From CAWDYA01 sp963806495 (GTDB lineage Bacteria > Acidobacteriota > Polarisedimenticolia > JACPZX01 > DASXTC01), in the NCBI GenBank assembly GCA_963806495.1, contig CAWDYA010000009.1:186001-250000 (forward strand): 64,000 nt of DNA, in the 5' to 3' direction. Below are positions 16,646 to 28,182 of this stretch, in pieces. Below the pieces are notes generated by a model, which searched no databases, was not told where the DNA came from, and saw nothing but the letters and a program-made list of their open reading frames with translations. Within the stretch, counting starts at the first letter, position 1. Each line of letters begins with the position of its first letter. Both the position numbers and the translations under genes were made by a program.

Positions 16646-18965
16646 CGTCCGCGTTCAACCCCTTGAGGATCAGCAGCGCCTCGAGATTGTCGTTGAGAGT
16701 CACCTCGTTCGGCTTCATCGGCAGCTTGATCGTCCGCTCCGCCGATGCCCCTTCGATCACCCAGGGCGTGACGGCCATCTTGTCGCCGCCGAAGTGGACG
16801 TAGATCGGCACCAGAAGCGTGTAGGCGGTCTGGAGCTGCCGCGCGTGCAGGGTGAGGAACCAGCTCCCGTCGTGCTGCGAGGTTTCGTAATTCCACTTGA
16901 GGACCGGGATGCCGCCGTCCTCCACCCATTGCCTGAAGAACCAGTCCAGCTTCATCCCCAGGTGCGTCTCGACGAGCCGGCGGAAGTCGTCGGTGCTCGC
17001 TGCGGCGTACTTGTAGGTCTGCAGGAAGTCCTTCAGCATGGCGAAAAAGGCGTCGTCCCCCTTTTTCTGCGCCGTGAACAGGTAGCGCAGCATGTTGATG
17101 ACCAGCGGCCCCTTCGTGTAGACGTTGTCTCCGCCGCGGGACAGGGGATCCGCTGTGCCCCCCATGACCGACCGCACCTCGCCGGAAGAATCCTTGTACC
17201 GGAGAACACCATCCGTGACCGGCAGCTCCCATCTCTCGTGCATCTGGGTCACGGCTTTCTTCTGGTCGTAGCGTAGCTTGTAGAACTCCATCGCCGAGTA
17301 TTCGGCGAACGCCTCCGACAGCCATCGGTCCTCCGGCCAGTACTTCGTCCGTACATACCCGCCCCACCACTGATGCGCGACCTCGTGGGCCCTGAACAGG
17401 TCGGCTTCCGATGAGGAACGAGTGGCCACCTCGCCCGCGGCCAGCAGGAGCAACCCCTCGAACCCCCTCCCATGCCAGGCGGGAATCGAGGTGACGCGCA
17501 GATTCCTGATGTCGAGCGGGACGAACATCCGGTTGAAGACCTTGATGACGTTGGCGATCTCCGTGAGAGTGTACTTCGCCTGTTGCTGTTCGTTGTGGTC
17601 GTCACGGTTCAGGTACAGCTCGAGGGTGATGTCGTCCGCTTTTCCCTGATCGATCGTGTAGTCGCCGTAGTAGAAAGTGGAGAACGGCACCGGCTGCGTC
17701 GTGCTGTAGCTCACGGTCCGCTCCTGTCCCGTGACCTTGTCCGAAATCTTCTCCCCGATGCCGATTCCCTCGAACTGCTTCGGAATGGTGGAGATCCAGA
17801 TCCTGCTCGGCGTCGTCGTTGTCGATGGTGGCGGTGGGCCTGGGGTACCAGTCGTCCTCGTTCACGAGATAGAACGAATTGTGCCAGGGCTCGAACAGTA
17901 TTCCCTCCGAGATGACGGTGACCGAGAGCTGCCCGGTATTCGCCGTATCCTCGAGCGAGACCAGCACCGTCTGGTCGAAGTCGGGGTCGTTGATGAGCCG
18001 CTTCCACTGCAGGAACGGAAGCGGGCGACCCTCGGGGCCGACAACGCTCCGGACCACCATCTGGATCGTCAGCGACAGCAGCAGCGACCTCTGGCCGGGG
18101 GCGGGCCTGAGCAGCAGCGTCGCATTCTCCTTGGCCGACTTCGCCATGGTGCCCAGCGAGATGCGCACGGCGGAACGGATCAGAATCGGTTCCCCGCGTG
18201 CGGGGCTCCTGCGCGGGAGAGGTCGAGAGCGGGTAGAAACGGAACTTGTATGGCTTGACCGCCACCATCTCCTCGTGGCCGAAGACGCTCAGAGAGACGG
18301 GCAGCGGCCGGGTGGGGTCGAACGTGTAGAGGAGCCGGGCCTCCTCCGAGTGGGGTATCCGAATCGACTCCATCGGGAAGAGCACCCAGGTGGCGCCGGC
18401 GGCGGGACCGTCGCAATCCATGAACATCGAGGTGAGCTTGAAGCCGAGCTGGCGCATCGCCGACTTGTCCGCCTGGTACGTGTTCATGTCGTCCGGGTTC
18501 CCCGCGGCGGCCTCCGGATGCGCGGCCGCGAACGCCGGGACGAACGAGCTGCCGCCGAGCGAGTAGATGTAGGCGGCGGTGACACGGGCCTCCTCAATCG
18601 TCTCGTGGCCGAGCTCTGTGGCCATCACCGCCCGGGTGGTCTGCGTCGTCGGGTGGTAGGTGACGGTCCCGTCCCCCGAGAACCAGCCCCCCGCGTGGAC
18701 CCCCTCCACGGGCGGCTCGAGGAACAGCGTGCCGGACTTCATGCTCAGGGTGAATCCTTCCTGAGAGAGAACCAGAATCCTTCACGGGCACCGCCGTGAA
18801 GCCCGTGGCCGCGGCGGCGTTCACCGCCGTGTCGAGACGCTCCAAATCGGGCGAGGAGGCGGCCGTGTACTCCGACTTCCATGGGAAGGTGGTGGCCTGG
18901 AGCGCCGCGGCGGTCCCGAGCAGGGCGAGGCACATGGCTGACAGCACGACGCGCGGACGTGGCAT
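16632..18965 (-). CDS. Secreted M1-family metallopeptidase (three apparent frameshifts)
   Basis: Reads as about 776 residues after three single-base corrections. It opens with a signal peptide (MPRPRVVLSAMCLALLGTAA). An N-terminal region in the next frame carries VLSQEGFTLSMKSGTLFLE. The catalytic domain has the M1 zinc site HEVAHQWWG, followed by WLSEAFAEY with the third ligand. The C-terminal part ends near LNADATGD. Breaks lie near 18777 (after VPVKD), 18180-18209, and 17804 (before RIWISTIPKQFEG). Each piece continues the last in M1 order, so this is one gene, either damaged or with sequence errors. The start at 18965 follows GGGGGA, with a TTGACA promoter upstream. It cleaves N-terminal residues from peptides, probably in the periplasm. 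Confidence 0.8.
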
Positions 18966-19008
18966 GGATCGAATCCCCCGGAAAAGGCCGCACGACAAGT
19001 CTCTTATC

Positions 19009-19038
19009 TTTCTACACGGACCCGATACAGGATGTCAA
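19009..19038 (-). promoter_or_regulatory. Sigma-70-type promoter for the M1 peptidase gene
   Basis: On the minus strand, TTGACA (19038-19033) is followed after 18 bases by TAGAAA (19014-19009). This gives a leader of about 40 bases before the ATG at 18965. Just downstream lies AAGAGACTTG (19005-18996), a ten-base word also found at the TPR-gene promoter at 28.7 kb. Confidence 0.6.
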
Positions 19039-19057
19039 CTGTCGAAGCGGCGGGGAT

Positions 19058-20437
19058 TCAGTGCTCGGTGAGCGGCACGGGCGTGACGGTACCGAGGGTG
19101 TCGAGGTCCTTTCGCACGGCGCCGGCCTCCCCGAGTACCACGATGTCCAGCTTTTCGGCCGGGAACCGCGCGGCGGCCACGCGCTTGACGTCCTCGAGTG
19201 TCAGCGAGGCCAGACGGTCGAGGTAGTTGTCGTAGTAGTCGAGCGGCAGGTTGTAGAAGGCAATCTCGGACAGCGCGTCGGCCAGCGAGTCGGGCGACTG
19301 GTGGCCGATCGCGAAGGCCCCCTTGAGATACTTCCTGGCCTTCTCCAGCTCCTCGGCCGTGGGGCCGTCCCTGCGAAACGCTTCCATCACGTCGAGCGCG
19401 ACCTTCACGGTCTCCCGCGTCGTCGCGCTCTTGGTGAAAGTGCTGAGCACGAACGGACCGGTCTCCCGCATTGCGTAGAACCGGCTGCCCACGCCGTATG
19501 ACAGCCCGCGGTTCACGCGGATTTCCTCGACGAGCCGCGAGGTGAAGCCGCCGCCGAGGATCGTGTTGGCCACCACCGCAGGGATGTAGTCCGGGTCGGT
19601 GCGCTGGATCCCGAGCGCGCCGATCCGGATCTGGCTCTGCGTGGAGTCGGGCTTGTCGATCAGATAGAGGCTTCGCTTCTTCAGCGGCGCCGGATGGGGC
19701 AGCTCCGCGGCGCGCGCCGCCTTGCCGGTCCACCCGGACAGCTTCGTGCCGATCAGTTGCGTCATCCGGGCGCTGTCGAAATCGCCGACCGCGATGACAA
19801 TGATGTTGTCGGGCTTGTAGTGCGCCTCGTAGAACGCCCGCACGTCCTCGGCGGTGATCGCGGACACCGATGTCTCCCAGCCGGAGGTGGGGTGGCCGTA
19901 CGGATGATCCCCGTACAGCAGCTCGATGAAGCGGCGGCTGGCGAGGGCGCCCGGATTCTCCTTCATGGCCTGCAGCTCGCCGATCGTCTCGCTCTTGAGA
20001 CGCTCCACCTCGGCCGGGGAGAAGGCGGGCTCGAGAAGCATGTCGGCCAGCAGGTCGAGCCCGAGGGACAGGTCGCTCTTCATGAACTCGGCGGAGATCC
20101 GCGTGCCGTCCTGATCCGCGCCGGCGTCCAGCGAGCCCCCGACGAAGTCGATCGCGTCGGCGATCTCCTGCGCCGATCGTGTGGCCGTTCCCTTGCGAAG
20201 CATGTCGGAGACCAAATCCGCGAGGCCCTCCTTCCCTTTCGGGTCCTGCGCCGCCCCGGAGCCCACGACGACCTGGAAGTCCACCAGCGGAAGCTCATGG
20301 TACTCCATCGCGTAGACGCGCACGCCGTTGGGCAGCGTCGTGGTGGTCGTGGGCGGGAGGTGGAAACCGCCGCTTGCCGTGATCTCACTCGTCGACATGA
20401 GGATTCCCGCTATGGAGAGAAGGATGCCTGGCCGCAT
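19058..20437 (-). CDS. M16-family peptidase-like subunit lacking the zinc motif
   Basis: The 459-residue exported protein has the M16 fold, including the C-terminal substrate-binding R/Y region (GGGFTSRLVEEIRVNRGLSYGVGS). Where an active M16 enzyme has HxxEH, this one reads GLADLVSDMLRKGT, so it cannot bind zinc. M16B enzymes often work as a pair of one active and one inactive subunit. The active partner is encoded immediately upstream. I start at the ATG at 20437, ahead of a signal peptide (MRPGILLSIAGILM). A TTG at 20446 that overlaps the upstream stop is the alternative. Confidence 0.9.
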   Translation of the reverse strand: MRPGILLSIAGILMSTSEITASGGFHLPPTTTTTLPNGVRVYAMEYHELPLVDFQVVVGSGAAQDPKGKEGLADLVSDMLRKGTATRSAQEIADAIDFVGGSLDAGADQDGTRISAEFMKSDLSLGLDLLADMLLEPAFSPAEVERLKSETIGELQAMKENPGALASRRFIELLYGDHPYGHPTSGWETSVSAITAEDVRAFYEAHYKPDNIIVIAVGDFDSARMTQLIGTKLSGWTGKAARAAELPHPAPLKKRSLYLIDKPDSTQSQIRIGALGIQRTDPDYIPAVVANTILGGGFTSRLVEEIRVNRGLSYGVGSRFYAMRETGPFVLSTFTKSATTRETVKVALDVMEAFRRDGPTAEELEKARKYLKGAFAIGHQSPDSLADALSEIAFYNLPLDYYDNYLDRLASLTLEDVKRVAAARFPAEKLDIVVLGEAGAVRKDLDTLGTVTPVPLTEH

Positions 20438-20442
20438 GGCCG

Positions 20443-21789
20443 TCAATGCTCTTCTTCGGGCACCAGGGTCGCCACGGTCCGGCCGTCCGGATGGAAGTAC
20501 TTCCGGGCGGCGCGGGCGATCTGGTCCCCGGTCACCGCGTTGACCCTATCGAGAACGTCGAACATCTGCCGGTAGTCGCCCGTCATGAGCTCGTAGAATC
20601 CGATCCGATCCGCCTTGCCCGAGTTCGATTTCAGCTCGCGGATCGCCTCCGACTCGATCTGGTTCTTCGCCTTCTGTATCTCACGGTCGGGCACCTCGCC
20701 CGAGGCCAGCGCCAGCAGCTCACCATAGATCGCCGACTCGAGCGCGGAAGGCAAAACGCGTTCCTTGGCCTGCGCGTAGATCACGAACAGCCCGGGCTGC
20801 AGGGTCGGCCGGAAGAAGGCGTACGTCTCGGTGGCGATCTGCTTCTCGTAGATCAGGCTGCGATACAGCCGGGAAGACTCGCCGTCGGCCAGAATGGACC
20901 GGATCACCTCGAGCACCGGATAATCGGCGCTGGTGAAATCGACCGCCTTGTACCCGAGCATCACCGCCGGCAGCTCGGCCTGCATCCTGTGGATGACGCG
21001 CTTCTCGCCCCGCTGCTCCGGCTCGGCATCCACCACGGTGCGCGGCGGCTTCTGCGCGGGAATGCTCCCGAAGTGGCGCTCCATCGCCTCCGCCGTCCTC
21101 GCATCGTCCACGTCGCCGACAATCACCACGATGGCGTTGTTGGGCGCGTAGTACGTGCGGAAGTAGTCCTTGCAGTCCTCGAGAGCGATGTTGTTCAGGT
21201 CGGGCTCCCAGCCCACCACGGGCCAGCGGTAGGGCGAGCCGGTGAACGCGTTCGACAGGAGCACCTCGAACAGCTTCCCCTCCGTCGAGTTGTCGGTGCG
21301 CAGACGGCGCTCCTCCTTCACGATGCTGCGCTCCTGCTCGAGATTGTCGGGAGTGATCACCAGGGCGCGCATGCAATCCGCCTCGAGATCCAGGACCGTC
21401 TCGAGACTGTCGCTGGAGACCTCTTCGTAATAGTTGGTGTAGTCGTACCAGGTGCTCCCGTTCGAGTAGCCGCCGCTGGACTCGATGATCCGGTCGAACT
21501 CCTTGGGGGCGTACTTCGCGGAGCCGTTGAACATCATGTGCTCGAACAGATGCGAGATCCCGGTGATACCCGGCGCCTCGTTGCGCGAGCCGACCCGGAA
21601 ATAGGTCATGTAGCAGAAAGTCGGCGCGGAGTGGTCCTCGAGCACGAGCAGGCTCAGGCCGTTGCTCAGCGTGTGCCGCCGGACGTCGAGCCGGATGTCG
21701 GCGTGGATGGTCTGCGCTCCGGGGCCGCCCGGCGCGGAGCTCACGAGCAGCGCTCCGAAGGCGAGCGCCGGCACGAACGACGAGCGCAT
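20443..21789 (-). CDS. M16-family zinc peptidase, active subunit
   Basis: The 448-residue protein has a signal peptide (MRSSFVPALAFGALLVSSA) and the inverted zinc motif HLFEHMMF, with the distal Glu in LETVLDLEADCM. YSNGSTWYDYTNYYE is the usual family stretch. It should cut small peptides in the periplasm together with the inactive partner downstream. The ATG at 21789 follows GGAAGGAGGA. The gene is divergent from the TamB-Omp85 gene, 97 bases apart. Confidence 0.93.
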   Translation of the reverse strand: MRSSFVPALAFGALLVSSAPGGPGAQTIHADIRLDVRRHTLSNGLSLLVLEDHSAPTFCYMTYFRVGSRNEAPGITGISHLFEHMMFNGSAKYAPKEFDRIIESSGGYSNGSTWYDYTNYYEEVSSDSLETVLDLEADCMRALVITPDNLEQERSIVKEERRLRTDNSTEGKLFEVLLSNAFTGSPYRWPVVGWEPDLNNIALEDCKDYFRTYYAPNNAIVVIVGDVDDARTAEAMERHFGSIPAQKPPRTVVDAEPEQRGEKRVIHRMQAELPAVMLGYKAVDFTSADYPVLEVIRSILADGESSRLYRSLIYEKQIATETYAFFRPTLQPGLFVIYAQAKERVLPSALESAIYGELLALASGEVPDREIQKAKNQIESEAIRELKSNSGKADRIGFYELMTGDYRQMFDVLDRVNAVTGDQIARAARKYFHPDGRTVATLVPEEEH

Positions 21790-21873
21790 CGGGGATCCTC
21801 CTTCCGTTCTGACAACCGCCATGATTGCCTGTCTCCCGGGAATCGGCCCGATGATAGCACGCCGTCACCGTGC

Positions 21874-21879
21874 TATAGA
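21874..21879 (+). promoter_or_regulatory. Extended -10 element of the TamB-Omp85 gene (probably leaderless)
   Basis: TGCTATAGA gives a TG-N-TATAGA extended -10 element that ends seven bases before the ATG. There is no Shine-Dalgarno sequence and no good -35. A start point at or next to the A of ATG would give a leaderless message. Confidence 0.4.
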
Positions 21880-21886
21880 CTATGTC

Positions 21887-24800
21887 ATGCTTTCCACGCG
21901 GCGTCGGCGCCGTCTCCGCTGGATCGTCTACTCGTTTCTGGCCCTGATGGCGGTGGTTTTCCTCGCCGGCGTCGCCCTGCTGCGCAGCGGCCGGCTGGAG
22001 CAGGCCCTCGAGAGCCGTCTGGTCGAGGCCCTGTCGAGAGCGCTCGGCCATCCGGTGACCGTGGAGCGGGTCACCCTGAAGCTCGTCCCGCCGGGCGTGG
22101 TGGTCGAGGGGATCCGGAGCGACGGGCCGCTGGTGTCGATATCCCGTGTGGAAGCCACGCTCTCGATGCGGGGTCTTCTGAGGGGCCGTGTCACGATAAG
22201 GGACGTCAGTGTCTCGGAACCGGTCGTCCGGTGGGATATCGACACCGCCAGGCTGCTCGCCGGGGGCGAGCGCCCCGAAGGCGGCGGTATGGCCCAACGG
22301 ATCGACCTGCGGCGTCTCAACGTCGCGGGCGGCACCATGCTGGTCGGCTCTCAGGCTCACCAGTTCTCGGCGGAGATGGAGGGCCTTTCGGTCACGGCCG
22401 GCAACAGCGGGGGCAGCCGGCAAGCACGCGGGTACAAGGGGCCGTGGTCCGGCTCGGCTTCGTTCGACAAGGGCAGGATCTCGTTCCACGACCTGGCGCT
22501 GGAGGGGGTCGAGGGGGCGGTCGCCTTCGAGGCGAACCCTGAAAAGGTCAGGCTGGAGCGCCTGAGCCTGCGCGCCGAAGGGGTACAGGTCAAGGGCGAT
22601 GGCCGTGTGCGGCCGGGCCGCCCCCCGCACGTCGAGGCTACGGTCGAGGGAAGCATCGACCCGCTCCTCCCCCGCCCTGACCCGCCCCCTGCCCCAGTTC
22701 GGCGCGGCCGGCGCGACCCTGCAGGCCACCATCGGGTACGACGGCGAGGGGACCACCACCGTCGAAGGGACCTTCGAGCTGGACGGGCCGAGCATCGACA
22801 TCGACCGTACGGAGGAGGGCGACGGGCCGAGCCGTGCCTGGGTGGGACGGGGGGCCTCGGGCACGTTTCTGGCGGCCGCGTCGGGCCTGTCGGTCTCAGC
22901 GACGGTGACGGATTCTCGCCGGCGGCACGCTCACCGGACAGTACGCATCCACCCCTGACGCCGCGGGGGGGACGGACCATCACCAGGTCACGGTGGAGGC
23001 GAGCCGGCTCGCGCTCCCCCAGCTCCTGTCGCGTCTGCGGCTGCCCGGGGAGGCCACCGCGTCGCCCTCCGCGCTGGTCACCGGGCGGGCCGGGATGCAC
23101 TGGGACGCCGGCGAGTTCGACACCGCGACCGGCTCGGCGCATCTCGACCTGGAGCCGGGTCCGGGCGATCCTCCGGTCACCGGAACGATGGACCTGTCCT
23201 GGAAGGGAAAGAGCCTGCGCTTCGATTCCTCCACCCTCGACATGCCTGGATCCCGGATTCTCCTCACGGGCGGGATTGACCTCACCGGGCAGACCGCGCG
23301 TCTCGACCTGAACATCGACCTGTCCTCGTCGGATGTCACGCCGCTCGCCCGGTTCATCGAGGAGCGGCTGTCCGCGCTCTTCAAGCCGCCCCCCGGGGAG
23401 GAGCGCCCCCGGCTGCTGCCGACCGATCTCGAGAGCGGCATCGACGCGAACCTGACGGTGCGCGGCCCGGCCGACGCGCTCGATGTACGGGCGGACTTCC
23501 GCGTCGGCAGCGCCATCATCTCGCTGCCGCCGCTTGCGAGCGGCGACGTCACCCGCATCAGCCTGGCGCTCTCCGGTGCGGACGGTCACCTCACATACAC
23601 GCCCGGCAGGTTCGACCTGCAGCTGCCTCATGCCGAGGGCGAAGGACTGGAGGCCTCGTTCGGCCTCAGCCTCGACCCGGAAACCGGCGACCTGCTGGCG
23701 CTCAGCACCGACGCGGCGCGGATGCCGGCCGAGCTGCTCGGAAGGCTGGCCGGCCTGGATGTCGGACGGCTCGGCCTGAGCGGATCCACGCGCAGTCTCG
23801 TGGATCTGCACCGGACGGGTCCCGGGGCCAGCCTCGAGGGGTCGCTCCACCTCGAAGCGGATTGGGCGACCATCGCCGGGCTCGACCTGACCGCGGTGAA
23901 AGCCGACGGGAGGCTCGACGCGGGATCGCTCCTGCTCGACCAGGCCTCACTGAACCTCTTCGGCGGAGAGGTCGCCGGCAGCGGGCGCGTCCCCCTGTTG
24001 TCCGCGCCGGAAACCGGGGCCGGGGCCGTCGACATCCGGGCGCAAGGCCTCGATCTGTCCGCCGTCGACGAGAGGTTCGAAGGGCCGTCCCTGGCCGGTA
24101 TCCTCGACGCCGAGGGTACTCTCACCTTCGGGCCGACGACCGGGATGACCGGGAGGCTGACCGGCACCGCGATCGAGATCGCCGGCATCCGCCTCGGGAC
24201 CGTGTCCGGCACGATCACGGGGAGCCCGGAGCAACCTCATCTGGAGCTACAGGACTCGGGCGGAGCTCTCGCCGCGTCGGCGACCCTGTCGTTCACCTCC
24301 ACCGGGGCGGAAGGCCAGCCGCCGCAGGACTCGCTTCCCTGGATCGACATGAAGCTCACCGCCCGCAGTCTGAGCCTCGAGATGGCGCGGCCGCTGCTGC
24401 CGAGCGGCGCGCTGCCGGGACTCGAGGGGGAGGCCGACGGCACCGTCACGGCCGAAGGGCCGCTGTCCGATCCGTCGGCGCTGGTGATCAGGGCGGTGCT
24501 GGACCGTCTCAGCCTGACCGCCGTCGGCACGCCGGTGAGAAACGAGGAACCGGTCCGGATCACGCTGCAGGACGGGTTCCTGACACTCGCCCCGACGCAT
24601 CTGCTCGGCGACAAGGTGGACCTCACGCTCGCCGGTTCGATGGTGGTTGGCGGCAGCTACGACGTGACCGCGCGGCTTCAGGGCACCTACGACCTCGGCC
24701 TGATCCAGCTCCTCCTTCCCGAGATGCGCGCGTCGGGGCCCGGGACGGCGGATCTGCAGGTGGTGCAGCGCGCCGACCAGCTGACCTACCACGGCACGAT

Positions 24801-27800
24801 CACGCTCGACGGCGGGCGCGTGAGCGACCCGGCCCTCCCGCAGCCTCTCGAGCAGGTGCGTGGCAGCGCCACCTTCACCGAGAACGGCCGGCTCGTCATC
24901 GATTCGATGAGCTTCACGACCGGCGGGGGAACCGTGACGGGCAGCGGCTGGACCCGTTTCGAGGGGGCGACCATGCCCTCGATGCATCTCACCATGCACG
25001 GCAGCGGGATCCGCGCCGAGATCCTGCCCGAGTTCCGTGCGTTCTTCGACGCCGACGTGACGGTCGACAAGGTCGGCGAGGAGCTGAGAGTCGGCGGCAA
25101 CATCAATGTCCTGCGGGGAATCTACTCGCGCTCGTTCGGCCTCGAACCTGCCGATTTGATGCTGCGGGGCCGCGACTTCGGGCCCGGCTCCGGCCCCAAC
25201 GCATCACAGGTGCCGATCGTGCTCGACCTGAAGATCAAGGCCGACGGGGGCGTGTGGGTCCGCAACGACGACGCCCGCGTCGAGACGTCCGCCGACCTGT
25301 CGCTAGCCGGCACCCTGGCCCAGCCCGAGCTCTCCGGACGCATCTCCGCCATCGAGGGGGGTCTGTTCCGGTTCCGGGACGTCACCTACACGATCGTCGG
25401 CGGCTCGCTCGACTTCACCGACGTGACCCGGATCGATCCGCTGCTCAACATCGAGGCCTCGACCCGCGTGCAGAGCTACGAGGTCACCCTGCATGTCTCC
25501 GGCCGGTTCTCCAAGCCGATCTTCGATCTGACATCCGATCCCCCGCTGTCCCAGCGCGAGATCGTGCTGCTGCTGCTGACCGGGAGAGTGCCCAACGAGG
25601 CGGGCAATGAGGCCACGCGCGGCCTCGCGGAGGGACAGGTTGCCGGCTATCTCGCCGCCCCGGTCACCGGTGTCGTCTCCGAACCGCTGGAGAAGGTCCT
25701 CGGTGTATCGAGCCTGCAGATCGATCCGTATTTTCTCAACGGCACGGCGGATCCGTCGGCGCGCCTCACCATCACCAAGCAGGTCACGACCAATGTCCTC
25801 CTCACCTACTCGAGCAGCCTCGGGCAGAGCGGGCAGCAGGTCTACCAGTTCGAGTACAACCCGGGGAGGATCTGGGACGTGCTGGCCACCCGCAACTTCG
25901 ACGGCTCGCTCGGCACGGACCTGAGATTCCGGCGTCGGTGGCTTGGAGCGTCGACGCTTGCCGGGGCTCCCGAAGGGGAGGAACCGGCACGGGTGCGTCT
26001 GGGGAAGATCACGCTCGTGGCGGATCATCTTCCGGAGAAAGGCGGCAAGGTCGTCCGCAGCCTCAACCTCGACGAGGGAGATCCTTACCGGCGTGGCGAC
26101 CTGCTGGAAGGGCGGGAGGAGTTGCGGCTCTACTACGCCCGTCACGGATACCCGCTCGCGCAGGTGGACATGGCCGAGGACGAGCCGGCCAGCGAGGACC
26201 CCTCGCGCGTCAACGTCACCTACGCCGTCCGGTCCGGGCCGAGGTACGACGTCTCGGTCGCCGGGGACGTGCGCCACCGGCCGATACGCAAGGCGGTGAA
26301 GCGGGCCTGGTCGGAGCCGATCATGCTCGAGGATCTCACGGACGAGGCGAAGGGTGCCGCCCGCACGTATCTCGTGAACAAGGGACACTACTCCGCGAAC
26401 GTCGAGGCACAGGAGACCAGCCCGGCGCCGGCCGTCCGGGAGGTGCATCTGGACGTCGAGCCCGGCCCGAAGGTGCATGTTCACAGCATCACCATCACGG
26501 GAAACAACGCGCTGACCGAGGATCTGATCCGGCGTCAGATCCTCACGAGGGAAAGTCAGGCGCTCAACCCGTTCCACCGGGGCCTGCTGAAGCAGAAGGT
26601 CCTCCAGGACGATGTCGATGCGATCCGGGGTCTCTACCTCGCCCACGGCTACCTTTCGGCGAAGGTCCTCGACCCGGAGATCGAGCTGACACCCGATGGC
26701 AAGGAGGCGAACGTCACCATCAACGTCCAGGAGGGCCCGCAGTGGAAGATCGGCACCGTCGCCGTCGAGGGTGAAGCCGAGGGCGTCCCCTCCGAGCTGC
26801 TCCTCGAGAAGAGCGGGCTGCAGGCCTCGCAGGTCGTCACGACCGCGGCGATGAGCGAGGCCACCGACCGGGTGCGCACCACGCTGGACAAGAACGGCTA
26901 CTGGAAGTCACGTGTGTCAACGCATCTGGAGGGCGAGCCGGAAAGCAGCCGCGTCGTCATCACCATCGTCCCCGGCGAGCGGGCCCGGGTGAGAAACGTC
27001 ACCATCGAGGGGAACACCCGCACGCAGACCCGTCTCGTGAAACGGGAGGTCACGATCGAGGAGGGCGAGGACCTCAGCCGCACGTCCATCCTGCAGACGC
27101 AGCGCAATCTCTACGGCCTGGGGGTGTTTCGCTCCGTTGAGGTGAGCCCCGAGCCGGTGGAGGGGCAGCCGGGCCTGATGGACGTGAAGATCGACCTGCG
27201 GGAGGGCTCCCCCCTGCTCACGGCGTGGGGCGTGGGATACGACACCGAGTCGCGTGCGCGCGCCTCGTTCGAGCTCGGGCACAACAACCTTTTCGGCACG
27301 CGCCGCTCTGCAGGGCTGTTCGTCCGCGAATCCACGGTGGATCGCCGCTACCAGATCAACCTGCGCGATCCGGACCTGTTCGGAGAGAAGATCGAGAGCC
27401 TGTGGAGCGGCTTCTTCGGGAAGCAGGAGTTCGATTCCTACGATGAAAGACGCCGCGGCGCCAGCATGCAGCTTTCACGCAAGTTCGGCGCCAGGACGAC
27501 GGTCTTCGGGCGCTACCTGCTCGAGGACATCGACATCTACAACCTGGAGGTCTCGATCTCCGAGGCGCGGATCCAGACCGCCCGTCTGGGCAGCTTCGGC
27601 CTGTCGCTCGCGTACGACACCCGCGACGACATCGTCAATCCCACCAGGGGCGGCTTCACGACGACCGACGCGCGGCTGTACGACCACGTGTTCGGATCCC
27701 AGGAGGACTTCTGGCGGCTGTTCGCCTCCGCGGCGAGGTACAGGGAGATCGGCAGGAAGGTGGTCTGGGCCTCGTCGGTGCGCGCGGGCCTGCTCACCTC

Positions 27801-28173
27801 GGACAACATACCGATCAGCGAGCGGTTCTTCGCTGGCGGCGACACCACGATACGCGGGTTCGCCTACAACACGGTCGGCCCGGAGGACCCCAACACAGGC
27901 AATCCGCTGGGAGGGCAGGGGCTGTTCATCCTGAACACCGAACTGCGCATGCCGATCTACAGCCTGCTCAAAGGGGTGGTGTTCTACGACACCGGCAATG
28001 TCTTCGCGACACCATCCGATTACGACCTGACCGATCTGCGGCAGGTCGGGGGCCTGGGGTTGCGCATCGACACGCCGGTGGGCCCGTTCAGGGTGGAGTA
28101 CGGCTGGAAGCTGGATCGCAAGCCGGGTGAGAGTCCGGGACAGTTCTTCTTCTCGATCGGGCAGGCGTTCTAG
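21887..28173 (+). CDS. TamB-like protein fused to five POTRA repeats and an Omp85 (BamA/TamA) barrel; two apparent frameshifts near the 5' end
   Basis: Reads as about 2094 residues after single-base corrections near 22671 and 22911. A membrane anchor (about 12-31, IVYSFLALMAVVFLAGVALL) is followed by an AsmA/TamB-type beta-rich domain. The DUF490 C-terminal signature lies at about 1130-1240 (AQPELSGRISAIEGGLFRF, TSDPPLSQREIVLLLLTGR). Without any break, five POTRA-like repeats follow (about 1370-1770; e.g. VHSITITGNNALTEDLIRRQ, RNVTIEGNTRTQTRLVKR). The barrel (about 1770-2094) has the RGF motif (GGDTTIRGFAYN) and a terminal Phe (FSIGQAF). TamB and TamA normally are separate inner- and outer-membrane proteins that insert or move material across the envelope. 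Here one chain would span both membranes. The TamB-to-POTRA junction lies in one uninterrupted frame from about 22.9 to 28.2 kb. Confidence 0.9.
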
Positions 28174-28182
28174 GCGCCGGGG

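Noticed and set aside
20720..22864. 714-codon open frame on the minus strand
   Set aside because: Overlaps the M16 gene in another frame and the opposite strand of the TamB gene; no recognisable motif.
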